Shown here: one piece after another, positions 35,749-46,111 of the stretch
Layout: each line of letters opens with the position of its first letter
How positions within the stretch are numbered: the stretch's first letter is position 1
NCBI GenBank assembly: GCA_900073065.1
Contig: FJOG01000009.1
Span: forward strand, 1,566,267-1,630,266
Source: Phialocephala subalpina
Lineage: Eukaryota > Ascomycota > Leotiomycetes > Helotiales > Mollisiaceae
DNA: 64,000 nucleotides
Direction: 5' to 3'
Notes under the pieces: model-generated
The model's input: only the letters and a program-made list of their open reading frames with translations
What the model was told of the DNA's origin: nothing
Database searches by the model: none
Made by a program: the position numbers and the translations under genes

Positions 35749-36802
35749 ATGCAGCTTAAATCTACCCTTCCCCTCCTCGCTACACTCATCTCTCCAATTC
35801 TCTCAGCATCTCTCAATTCAGACATCGCTCCGCGCTCACCAGAAAGCCAACCCTCCCTGACCTGGACAACATACCTCAACCCTCCCTACGCAGTCTACGA
35901 CCCACCAAACAACTACACCTTCTCACCCACAACCTACACCTTGATCTCTGGCCCTGAAAATGCGATTTTAATCGACACTCCTCTTTCTGTTAATGATTCG
36001 GAGAAAGTGGTCACCTGGATTGAGAAAGAGCTTGCGCCTAACAATGTGACGTTGAAATACGTCTACATCACCCACGGCCACGGCGACCATTTCTTCGGCC
36101 TCCCAACAATCCTCTCTCACTTCCCATCGGCAACCGTGATAGCAACCCAGGGAACGATCGATCATGCGAAAGAACAGCTCGAGCCCGGTACGTCTTTCTC
36201 CCATGACCCACAACTTTCAACCTCCCTCCCCTAAATCCCCACCTTCCCATCACAGCAAGCTAACAACCCTGCCAGCGCAATTTGACACCTTCTGGGGCCC
36301 CTACTTCCCCAACCAAATCGCTCCCCAAACAGAAACCTGGAATGCCCTCCCCTCCGACGGACTCTTCTCCCTCGATGGCTACGCCTTCCAAGCCATCGAA
36401 GTCGGACAAACAGACACCTCAAATTCAACCGTCCTCCACGTTCCCTCCCTCAAACTAGTTGTAACAGGCGACGCCGTCTACGGCTCCTGCTTCCAATACC
36501 TACAAGAAACATCTACCCCAGCCCTCCGCGCCGAATGGCTCAAGGCCTTGATCGAAGTCGAGAAACTAGAGCCTGAGATCGTGATTCCCTCCCACAGACA
36601 AGAATGGGATGATTTTTCGATAAACAATATTGCTCGCACGCGCGAATATCTCCGGAGTTGGGAGATTGAGTTGTTGGAGAGTGCAGGACGGCAGGATTTA
36701 AAGGAAAGGGTGGGGGCAGTTTTTCCGGAACGGATTGGAGATTTTATCCTGGAGTTGAGTGTTGAAGGAGGGTTTCCTAATGCTACTAATGGGACTGCTT
36801 GA
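35749..36802 (+). CDS. Secreted metallo-beta-lactamase-fold hydrolase
   Basis: Two exons (35749-36187 and 36276-36802) are joined by an 88-nt intron in phase 1. The product is 321 aa. A signal peptide (LKSTLPLLATLISPILSAS) precedes the alpha/beta-beta/alpha fold. The zinc motif THGHGDH lies at residues 108-114. A downstream Asp is in VVTGDAVYG, and a C-terminal His in VIPSHRQEW. This is the general Zn-hydrolase superfamily; the substrate (lactone, thioester, toxin) cannot be told. Related fungal proteins are often lactonases or detoxifying enzymes. Confidence 0.92.
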
Positions 36803-37012
36803 TGGACGGGGCTGGGTGGTACAATGCGCGCCTTGAACTGGGTGAGGAGAGAAGGAACTTGAAGGAAGGCGATGGCGACTTGCCGGTAATGCAACGAAAA
36901 AATACATGGACACGAATAAAGACAAAGAGATAGCTCATAATAGGCTTTTGATTGCTCTCAAAAAACCTCGTATCCTCATTACCATACACATTACCCCTCT
37001 ACATGTTTTTGT

Positions 37013-38853
37013 TTAGTCGTAGTATTCCTTCACCCACGTCACTATTTGCACAACCTCATTATCAATCACTTCCTGCACTCCCGCATTGAATTGACCATTC
37101 TTCAATCTCAAATCCGAGCAATGGAAACCACCTGGGATGATTTGAAGCGGGTGCTGCTCAGTGGATGCAAGTGGTCCACCCGGTCGGAATTGGGACGAAA
37201 CACCAGATGTTCTCCAGGGGTCGAATTCTCCATTGGTCCAAATGAGACGAGTAGTATCCTCCAATCTCCACCCTTGAGTGTGCTTGTTAACTTGATGAAC
37301 ATTATTATCGAGCGAAATATTAGAGCCGTAAGTATATCCATTCACAGTTGGGAAGAAGAGTCCGCATTGACGTTGCCAGTAAGCGGCGTCGATGAGACGG
37401 GAAACAATGGTTGGGCGGGAACGAGGAGCACCGTCTTGCCAGTAGTCGAAGGGTTCGTTGCAGAGCATCCAATTCCACTGGCGGTCGATTGGATTGGCTA
37501 CTGTGCGGTCGGTGAAGAGAAGGTTGTTGCCGTCGTAGGTGTTCATGCATTCGGTAGACATCTCGTCGGTGTAGCCGTATCCTTGGCAGTCTGGATATTG
37601 AGTCAGTGATTGTTGTGAAGTGGAACGGGGGTACGGCTTACAGCCGGGAATGACGGTGGTGTTGACCCAATTGGCGTATGCGGCTAAAGCCTTCTCTAAA
37701 CCAACACCGTTCTCATCTGGAGTCACGGCCGCACCTGCTTCGACGTTCTCGATTGCATCACAGAATTGGTAGAAGCCAGAGTAGTTGGAGTAGAAGCTGT
37801 TTGATTGCCATAACCATGGCCCGTTCTCAAGGACACTGAAATCCGTCAGCTACAGTCATAGCAAAATGGATTCAATCACCTACCCCATAAAGTCATCATT
37901 GTGTTCCAGAGACTCGAGACCGAACATCTTCTTGAGAGCATAGACCTCATCTGCGGTTCCGTGCATCAAGACATCGTCCATGTGGTCAATCACCAAGGTG
38001 ATATCACTGCTGCAGTTCTTTGGCATGCCATCCTGGACTGGGTAGAAGTATTGCCACTGTTCACTATCAGTGAGATCCAATATCCTTCAAGTTCCGCGAC
38101 TTACGTAGTCCTCAATTGCCTCAACAGGGGCACTGGAAGCGTGGTATGCCCAGAAAGTGCCGGGTGCGGTCGACTCAGTCCACGCAGCCAAAGCCCCAGA
38201 GTAACTTCCTCCCGAGAACACCCATGGCGCCTTGTCAGCGTTGCTGCTGTGGTTGGTATCGAATGGCAGGTCGACAGTCTTGGCGAAGTATGTGAAATCT
38301 GCAATTGCTTGCTTCAGGGTCAACAGTTGCAGATTCTCGGTGGTCAGGTCGTCGTATGGAGAAGAGTCGCCCCAGTATCGGTCTGGTGCCTTGTCAGTAT
38401 GCAATTTCGGGTGTGAAGGTCCTGGCTTGACTTGCGCTCAACCATGACCACTGCACCCTCAATTTCTTGCGCGAATAATCCAGTGATGGTGACATTCGTG
38501 AGGTATCCACCATATGCTGCGGCAGCAATTTCACCTGGAGTGAAGAACACAACCTGAACATTCTCAGTATTTTGGCCTCATCAATTGTGCTCCCAACTTA
38601 CTGGCGACCCCGGTCCCGCCCAGTTCTCCGCGTTCCACCAAAACTTCTGCTGGAAGGTCCCCTTGCTAGGATCATCGTGATCGAGAAGCTGAGTGAAGAA
38701 CGCAGACCCGGTAACATTGGCAGCCGAAGAAATCGAAACTGGAAACTCATCCGCCTCCTCAATGGGTGGGATCAATCGACCGAGCTTCAAAAACTGGTTT
38801 GCCGACACGACACTCGCCAACGCGGCGAAAGCAGAAACAATCGAGGCCTTCAT
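37013..38853 (-). CDS. Secreted serine peptidase, family S28
   Basis: Six exons: 38853-38602, 38553-38436, 38382-38105, 38056-37884, 37835-37642 and 37590-37013. Introns are 48-53 nt. The product is 530 aa. Intron 2 uses a GC donor (GCAAGT) and restores VVMVE|HRYWGDSSP, the conserved block before the nucleophile. A signal peptide spans about residues 1-18. The triad candidates are S183 in GGSYSGALAAW, D462 in NGEFDPW and H495 in GGFHCSDL. S28 enzymes (prolyl carboxypeptidase/dipeptidyl peptidase II type) cleave after proline at acid pH. In fungi they are secreted and work on proline-rich proteins. Confidence 0.95.
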
Positions 38854-40169
38854 GGCGAGAGATCAATGCCCAGAACCGCAATTGATGCTCTATCTCGAAT
38901 ACAATTCCTCCAGCAGAGACGGACGAAAAGAAAGAGGAAGACGAGGAGGAGGAAGACGAGGAGGAGGAAGACGAGGAGGAGGAAGACGAGGAGGAGGAAG
39001 ACGAGGAGGAGGAAGACGAGGAGGAGGAAGACGAGGAGGAGGGGTACAAAAGAAAGAGGGCATGGTCCTTATCTAGTTGTTGTTCCCAAGCCCCTCCATC
39101 TGTAAATTGGTACAATGTAGCACCTACCATAAGTGGGACAGCGCGACTCAACGCCAATCCGGGACCAACGCAGATCTGCCGCATGGAGAAGCTCGATAAG
39201 GGAAGCTTGAGATGAAGAGAGCTTGAGCCGACACAATCCTAGCCCTGGATTGGCCGGTACCTGAATTTACCTACCGGGCATCAGATCTGCCAAGTATCGG
39301 ATGCATTGCTCCTGTTGGTCGATGTTGCATTCCTTGGGCTTCGGTGCAGGCTGCCTGCATGGAAGTTGAGATTTGGGCGGGTGAGGAGAGGCGAACGAGG
39401 GAGAGAGGAGGAGAGGGAGAGAGGGAGAGAGGAAGATTGTGTTTCTTGAGAAAGGAAGGTGGAAATAACATGCTGTGGGGAAAAGGGACCCGCTGGCTAC
39501 GATTGGCTGAACTCGGCATCGCGCTGGCCTTATTTCAGGAAACCTGCCCCATGGAGTCTAGCCTGAAAGCCCTGTCCCGAATGCTGGCACGGACATGCGA
39601 GAAGGCAATATCAAAAGATCGTTGTCCTCGACGGGGAGACTCGTCCTACATATTTCTTGTACAAGATGCATACCAGAGCGAGTCCCATTTGATTCCACGG
39701 TCGTTTGACTTCTGTAATCATATGGAATATTGGTCAACACGGCAGCTGACTTTGAAAGTCCCTCCGTTTGAAAGTTGAAACCAAGCGAGCCCTGACACGA
39801 GCGCTGTAATGTCTTGTGAGCGAGAGACATAATCGATCTCCTTACAAATAGTTACTTTTCAATATAATCTTCTTCTCTAATTCGAGTATGTACTTTTCGT
39901 GATTATTGAGAAGATTTCTCTTGGGATTTATGGAACCTCGCTACAGGTCCAAAGCCTCCACAATCCCCACGTCCCGGGTACTCCTTGCACTATACGGAAC
40001 ACATTCCGGGCATGATGCTGACTGAACGAGGTCGCTGTTCTAGATGATGAAGCTAGGGTCTCATGAGTGTTTACGTCATGGCTAACCTCTTCTATAAAGG
40101 ACAATAATGGCTTCGGACTCACATCGGAAGAGGAACAAGCAATTGTAGCATTGCTGTTGTCTTTTGAGA
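38854..40169. other. Intergenic region with a minisatellite
   Basis: This holds the upstream region of the S28 peptidase, a 15-bp minisatellite (38937-39041), a purine-rich stretch near 39388-39434, and possible downstream remains of the zinc-cluster relic. No intact gene seen. Confidence 0.5.
38937..39041. repeat. 15-bp minisatellite, seven copies
   Basis: Seven consecutive perfect copies of GAAGACGAGGAGGAG lie about 85 bp upstream of the S28 peptidase start codon. The repeat is open in several frames (Gly/Arg-rich or Ser-rich), which creates false open frames there. Confidence 0.95.
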
Positions 40170-40661
40170 GAATATTGCTACCGAGCGTATGTTGTGTGCC
40201 ACGTCCGCTCTTTACCTTCCAACCGCGGCCCAATACCCGCAATCCTCGAGGAAAGTTGGTCAAGTCTTGACTCGACTTTTCTCAGACCGCTCATAAGCAT
40301 TGAAAACGATGCTTCTTTCCTATCTGGCTTCAGCCAGTCATTTGAAAGGAAAAGAGGCGAAATGATCTTTTACTTTGTGGCCTTACGCTCTTTGTACTGG
40401 CACTCAATGCAAAGGCTTTTGCACAAACCACATGGCTTGCATTCATCACATCGCGTCTTCTTTGCACGACACGTTTCACACGACTGAAAACCCATCAGTC
40501 ACGATTTGATAATCATATAGAAAGAGGTTGCATACCTGTAACGCGATGAAGGTCCTTGTACTCTGAGTCTTGATCAAGCTGCCTTCTTCAATTGTTTTAG
40601 GAAGTGGTGATCTGTGGTCGAGAGAACCTTCGCACTGAGAAGCGGCGCCCACACCCCGCAA
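40170..40661 (-). pseudogene. Zn(II)2Cys6 transcription factor relic (DNA-binding end only)
   Basis: On the minus strand, exon 40483-40387 reads SCETCRAKKTRCDECKPC then GLCKSLCIEC. The spacing C-x2-C-x6-C-x5-C-x2-C-x6-C is a perfect binuclear zinc cluster with two extra cysteines. It is flanked by proper introns (40484-40535 and 40324-40386). The second joins to KEASFSMLMSGLRKVESRLDQL, a plausible coiled-coil linker. The frame then stops within about 40 codons (near 40178), and I find no middle homology domain in the next kilobase. No clear ATG starts the upstream exon. I read it as the surviving 5' end of a pathway regulator beside decaying metabolic genes. A small intact DNA-binding protein is the alternative. 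Confidence 0.5.
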
Positions 40662-40936
40662 CCCCGCACGTCTTACTTTAGCTCATCTATGCTGGGGATC
40701 CGGAACACCTGGAGGCTATTGATTCCATAAAAATTCGTTCATGACATCTACTTATTCTCCATAGGCGAGTGCATCTCCCAAACAATCAGATATCGCAAAA
40801 ATCATGAGGCTTTTTGGCATTTGTTTCAACATAACTTCCTTTTGCGTCATTCATGGGGACTGTACATAATACTAATACTTCTGCTCTTTACTTCGAGCGT
40901 AACACCTGGTGTAAAGTGTTTTTTTGACACCCATGT
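40662..40936. other. Short intergenic gap
   Basis: Nothing seen. Confidence 0.4.
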
Positions 40937-41963
40937 TTACAACTTGGATTTTGGTAGGGGATACCCTCCTAGACCCTCAAATAACGCCCCTGCTTTCCCC
41001 ATCAATTCGGCGACGTCGACTCCCATCCATGTTGATAGCAGTGCTGTCCTTGAAGCTTCAAGCTCTTTTAATATAGACCCGAAAGCCTCCTTCGTTAGTT
41101 TAACTCTATACCTTGAAGCATCAACGACACTTACCAGAATACAAGCGCCTTTATACTTCGGATCTGTAGCAGTTTGTCCGATAGCTGATGCCACATCTTG
41201 CACTGTATTTTGCTGGTAATCCCGATTCCGCCCATGTTTGAGAATAGCTGCTTGTAATATGCGTTGGCGTGAAGAAAGGAGCTACGCCATTGACCCGCAC
41301 TCCTGCTTTGTTTGCTTCCAGTTGCGATGAGCGGAGGAGCCCAATCACTCCGTGCTTGGATGATACGTATGACACGACGCCTGTGCCTCCGAGGTAGCCC
41401 GAAGTAGAGCTAACAAGAACAACAGAGCCCTTTGATCCATCAAGAAAGCATGGCTGATTCTTACGCATATGATACATTGCGAGCCGAAGCGCTGGCAGGA
41501 GATATTACCACTTCTCATATATCTCGTAGAGCGGGTGGGATGACGTACTGTTCATGGTTCCCTTCGAATTCACATCTATAATTCTATACGACTCTTTCGG
41601 TTCTTTCAAGTCACCATTCTCGTCTTCTTCGTAATCATAGAAGGGCTTGGTTTCCATGATGCCTGCATTGGCGACCACAATCTCCACAGAACCAAATGTC
41701 GAGATGGTTTGCTTGAATAAGGAGATCATATTTTGCCAATTCAGAATATCCGTAGGAACAAAGATAACTCTGGATGAGAGTGTTGAAATCAAAGACACGG
41801 CTGCAGGCTCTGAACTGGGCAGGTCTGCAATTACCACATTCGCACCATGGGAGTGGAACAATCGTACGACTTCAGCGCCGATGCCATTTGCGCCGCCTGT
41901 GATGATGGCTGTCTTGGACTGGAGAGAATTGAAGGAAAAAATCTCACGTTTGATGGCTGCCAT
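40937..41963 (-). pseudogene. Short-chain dehydrogenase/reductase with a frameshift
   Basis: Exon 1 (41963-41549) and exon 2 (from 41491) are joined by a normal 57-nt intron. The Rossmann motif TGGANGIG (residues 22-29), NAGI, and the catalytic SSTSGYLG...YVSSK set are all present. After WAESGLPA the frame must shift to reach TVQDVASAIGQTA and the normal C-terminal part. One extra A in an A4 run (T4 on the plus strand, 41208-41211) explains it. Without the shift the protein ends early after about 240 residues, losing the substrate-binding end. I know relatives as NAD(P)-dependent alcohol or 15-hydroxyprostaglandin-type dehydrogenases. A homopolymer sequencing error is the competing explanation. 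Confidence 0.75.
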
Positions 41964-42613
41964 GGTGAGATAAATGGTGCAAATTCAAATCTGAGGCCAG
42001 TCCTTGAAATTAAAAGGCTCGAAGGCGTGTTGCCAGGAGCGCGGAAAGGTTAGGAGTAAGAACGGAATACTCCCGCCAAAGCCGGGTGACTCCTAGCTCC
42101 AGTTGGACGCTGACTCCAGTTCACCAAAGTGATGACTTTCGAATGATAAAATGACAATAGGTATGCCTTACTTGGCTCGGGCGCTTTCCGAGTCCTTCGA
42201 AGAGTACCAAAGTGGGGAATGCGTTGGGTAGTTAGCCTAGAATTTAGTCGGGGAGACATGGCTTGCCTCCGCCCCTTTGGCTACAGGCGCGACAGTGCAT
42301 ATCTAAGCGAGCGAAAAGGGGCATATTTGAGTTTGTGAATCCCTGCTTGCGGCAGTTGCCCGATAAATCCTTGCCTTTTGAGAGCTGCTTCCTGCGCGAT
42401 GAGCTTTCCCTGCAGCTGAGAGCTCGGAAACCTCGTCCGCACCTTGCAGTATGCGCCGGGAATGCTCAGTCAGCACATGACATAGGCTATTGCTTGTAAT
42501 CCATTGACCCTCCTTTCGCCTCGATACTCCAAAAAATTTCGAGAATCATTTTCCTACACAGCCAGTTTACACATTGGATTACCCAGTGTATAATATCGTT
42601 TTACATTGGAAAG
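41964..42613. other. Intergenic region
   Basis: Divergent upstream region of the SDR and CMD-like genes. No motif recognised. Confidence 0.45.
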
Positions 42614-43593
42614 ATGAGGTCCATCCAAGAAGACCAAGTACTAAGTGCAGATGATGCATTCAAGCTCTTCCAAGATATCGAGAAGAGATTTCCTGGAAAG
42701 ACCTTGGGAGATGATAAATGGTATCTCGTGGCAGTGGGTAAACCTCCCGAAGCTGAAAGTCGAAATGTACTGACGATTTCCTTCCAGCTTGCAGCGCTCG
42801 TCGGTAGCACCGAACCCGAGCAAGTTGCTTCTCTCTACACATACCTGATCTCTAAGCCAGAATTCACAACCTCAGAATCTCGGCAACAGTTGGTTCGACG
42901 GATGCGAGAGGCTCTTGTGAAATGTGTTTCGATCGTGGGAGTCTGCAAACCGCTCGAAGCAATCTTCGCCATCGCCAAGCTCGAGAAGCCTGAAGACATG
43001 GACTATTCATTCTCGAGGTATATCATGAGTTGCTCGACAACAATGATTGATGATAAAGAGCTCACAATTAACAGGCAGAACTGGGAATCTGGTGCGGCCA
43101 ACCATGAACGGGGCGTGGGTTGGTTTCGAACGATATACCGAGATAGTCATGCAAATATAGAACATGCACTGAGGGCACACAAGGATTTTTGTAGGCGTCC
43201 CAACGCTCTTCAGACATTGACATTTTGTTCTTGAGCTGATTCTCTCTTCTTTGCGTCAACAGTCTGGCTTAGCGAAGAGATCACCTATGGGCTGTATCTC
43301 TCCGACCACACGATCCTTGGGCCAATCGAAACGGAGCTCGTAGTGCTGGCAGGCATCATGATTCAGAATTTGCCTCTCGAAACAGCTTGGCACCTACGAG
43401 GGGCAAGACGTGTTGGCATGTGTTCAGAAGACGTTGAGGTCATTCAACAATGCGTAAGTCGAGAGTGATCGACCTAGTCTAGTGTCTTTATTGCTGACCT
43501 GAAATATGTTCTTAGATCGAGCTGGTTGCCAATTTCTCAAAGTTGAGCCTCTACAAAGTACCTAGAGTGGCAGATATTGAGCATGAGGTGTAA
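42614..43593 (+). CDS. AhpD/carboxymuconolactone decarboxylase-like protein
   Basis: Four exons: 42614-43017, 43075-43190, 43263-43453 and 43516-43593. All phases are consistent and the product is 262 aa. The first intron is 57 nt with no stop and could be retained in frame; its GTATAT...ACAG ends favour splicing. The protein is helical, with LVRRMREALVKCVSIVGVCKPLEAIFA resembling the fungal CMD-like fold (REALVK...GVP/CK..EA). IQNLPLETAWHLRGARRVG follows near the C-terminus. The family includes AhpD peroxidase partners and decarboxylases; the fungal branch is often found in secondary-metabolite and catabolic clusters. It is the only member of the 40-46 kb group without a visible lesion. Confidence 0.7.
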
Positions 43594-43986
43594 TTATGAG
43601 TGATTATTTGTATATAAGGAGGGTCATACTCAGGTCTGAGAGCTCAAAGACAAAATTGTCTTGATAGATGATGATCAGAGAGCTCCTATATATGTCTTGC
43701 GTCTATATGTATCATAGATGCAACCATTTTAATCCCAGTTCGTCAGCTCTTCAACCTTACTAAAGGTTTCAAATGACCTTGAGCGCCCAAAGCCTCCAAT
43801 CAAGAATTGTCTGGAGATTACCATACTCGGGAAGTCTCGGAGTAATCTGGTATCACTGTCACCCTCAGAGATAAACGAAAACCATTAATTGTTCTATGTC
43901 TTCAATTTCGGTACAGTTCACAAGGACTCATCACGATGTACCCGTCGAGCTCGTGATTCCACCATCAATGACCAGATTGACGTTAG
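43594..43986. other. Gap where the missing part of the flavoprotein gene would be expected
   Basis: No frame here continues the flavin monooxygenase upstream; only short degenerate fragments are open. Confidence 0.4.
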
Positions 43987-44349
43987 ATGTTCATTGCTCA
44001 TCTCATCGCTGAGGGTAAGATCAAGATCATCCAGGGTACTGAAATTGCAGTAATCAACGAACATTCAACTGCATTTGTAGACGGACGTGAAGTCGAAGCA
44101 GATGAGATCATCTTTGCAACTGGTCACCAGAACGTGCGTGGAACGGCAAGGGAGATTTTTGGTGATGAGACAGCAGATAGATTCGATGATGTTTGGGGAC
44201 TGGACGAAGAAGTAGAATTGAGGAATATCTGGCGCCGCACAAGACATCCAGGCTTCTGGTTTGTAGGTGGTAATCTGGCGATGGCGCGATTACATAGCAG
44301 GCTTCTATCATTACAGATCAAAGCTTTGGAGATGGATTTGATTGAGTGA
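43987..44349 (+). pseudogene. Flavin-containing monooxygenase, C-terminal stump
   Basis: A 120-codon frame holds FATGHQNVRGTAREIFGDE, the FATG(Y/H) motif of FMO/Baeyer-Villiger-type monooxygenases. HPGFWFVGGNLAMARLHSR and the usual C-terminal helix follow. The FAD and NADPH dinucleotide-binding motifs (GxGxxG) that should precede are absent: a TAG sits directly before the ATG and nothing upstream restores them. About two thirds of the gene is missing. Together with its neighbours this suggests loss of an oxidative pathway. Confidence 0.7.
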
Positions 44350-44838
44350 AGGACCATGCTGCCCATGTGCATGAGGTGCTGAAGGACGATGATGAAAAGA
44401 CAGATATTTTGCTTGCGAATAAGATTGGGCATCCAAACCGTGTTCTATCAGTCACCAGAAAGGCATTTAGCCTTGCAGTGCCGAAGTCACACAGAAATCA
44501 GCAGCCACGGCAAGCTTTAGCTGCTTCAGGTTACTCTATCACGTGGTCATCAAGATGCTCAAGGGTAACTGGTGGAATTAGTAATCTCCTACAGTGCCTA
44601 CTGTGACATGCTTACAAACTTTCCTCTTGGCCTATGTCTTGCTGATGACTTCTTGGTCACTATGAACCATCGTGGGAGCCGATGTGATCCTCGAGTGATG
44701 GCTTTCTCCTTAGGATGAGAGATAAAAGTCCTAGAGTTCCTCGAACTTTGGGACCTTGACTTTGAGGACATCAGTTTCTCAGTTTCTCAGTTTCTCAAAG
44801 GGAATATTGCTAAGCAAACAAAGAATTTCATCAGAACA
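44350..44838. other. Intergenic region with a small 8-bp repeat
   Basis: TCAGTTTC is repeated three times at 44771-44794, about 45 bp before the next start codon. Otherwise nothing seen. Confidence 0.5.
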
Positions 44839-46111
44839 ATGGCAAACATAGCAGCTTGGATCCCGGCCAAAGGCGAACCATTCAAACTCGGACCAGCAGA
44901 CATCTCCACCCCGGGTCCAGGAGAACTCGTGATCGAGGCAAGGACCCTCTTTCATCTCCACACCAAATATTTAAACTAACCACACCCAAGAACCAAGCAA
45001 TACCCCTCCATCCTGGAGACTGGAAACTCGCAAAAGGAATAATCCCAATCCCACTCACCTACCCCGCTATCCTAGGCAGTACGGTATCCACTCCAAACGA
45101 AAGCAAAAACGGAGACTGAAGTAAGATAGATTATGTAACAGGATATATTCATGCAGTGGGAGGCGGGGTGGAGAGATTCAAGAAGGGAGACAGAGTCTTA
45201 AGCATGGCTGCGGTTGCACTTCGCAACGACCATCAGTTTGGGGCTCATCAGCGATATACTTTATCCACCCAGCTCCTCACTTCCCACGCCCGTCTCTCCC
45301 TTCCTAAATATCTTCTCCTAAAAAATTATACTGACAAAAGAAATAGATAGGAGATGTGCCATTTGAGGATGCGACTTCAGCTTCGATTGTCTACGCAGCA
45401 ATGTCAGCATTAACACTGTATCTTGGACTCGATCGTCCATCCAAGGACGCAGTAAAGAAGGGGGAGAAAGTACTTATCTGGGGTGGGGGGTCAACGATGG
45501 GGTGGTTTGGGGTGCAGATTGCTGTCCAGGTACCTTTCCTCATTTTCTACTTCTCTCCTCCTCTTCCTCACACTCCTCCTCACTCTCTTGACACTTCGAA
45601 TTGATCCATCCCTCAGGCAGGATACCAAGTCCTCACCACATCATCTCCCGAGAAACTTTCAGAACTGAAAGACCTCGGAGCCTCCGGGGTGATAGATTAC
45701 CACCTCCCCGCCCCGACCCTCCTGAAAACCCTCTCATCTCTCGGCCCCTACAGAACAATCTTAGACGCCACAGGCTCCTCATCGGCCCAGACCATCATTG
45801 GAGATCTTCTCGCTGCTCAAGGTGGCGGAATGTTCATCACTACCATGCCCATTCATCCCTCCGTCAAACTTGCTGGAAATGTTGAAGGGAAATTCGTCCA
45901 GTATGCGGATGATTATCTCAAGCTCGAGAACGAGGAATATGCCAAGTGGGTCTTTTGGACGTATCTGGAAGACAGTTTCAAGAACGGAAGTCTGAAGATG
46001 GGGAGTGTGGAGGTGATCGGCGGGTTGAATAAAGTGGGGGAGGGGTTGGGACGGCTTGAGAGAGGTGAGGTGAGGGGAAAGTTGGTTGTTAAACCTAACT
46101 TGCAGCTTTGA
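44839..46111 (+). pseudogene. Zinc-type (MDR) alcohol dehydrogenase, apparently decayed
   Basis: Pieces of one protein follow in order: MANIAAWIPAKGEPFKLG, NQAIPLHPGDWKLAKGII, GGGVERFKKGDRVLS, DVPFEDATSASIVYAAM, the nucleotide-binding VLIWGGGSTMGWFGVQIA, and a complete C-terminal half to TGA/TAA near 46111. Joining them meets three problems. Intron 1 (44938-44990) has GC instead of GT. The junction near 45080-45150 cannot be spliced in frame. The intron expected after YTLSTQ (near 45272) has CT where the donor should be. The intron after VQ (45531-45617) is normal. The GGGSTMG cofactor loop is typical of MDR reductases such as trans-enoyl reductases of polyketide clusters. I judge it a pseudogene, with mis-joined introns as the alternative. 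Confidence 0.6.

Noticed and set aside
38572..39184. Long Arg/Gly-rich and Ser-rich open frames on both strands
   Set aside because: They are produced by translating the 15-bp minisatellite and overlap the S28 peptidase start region.
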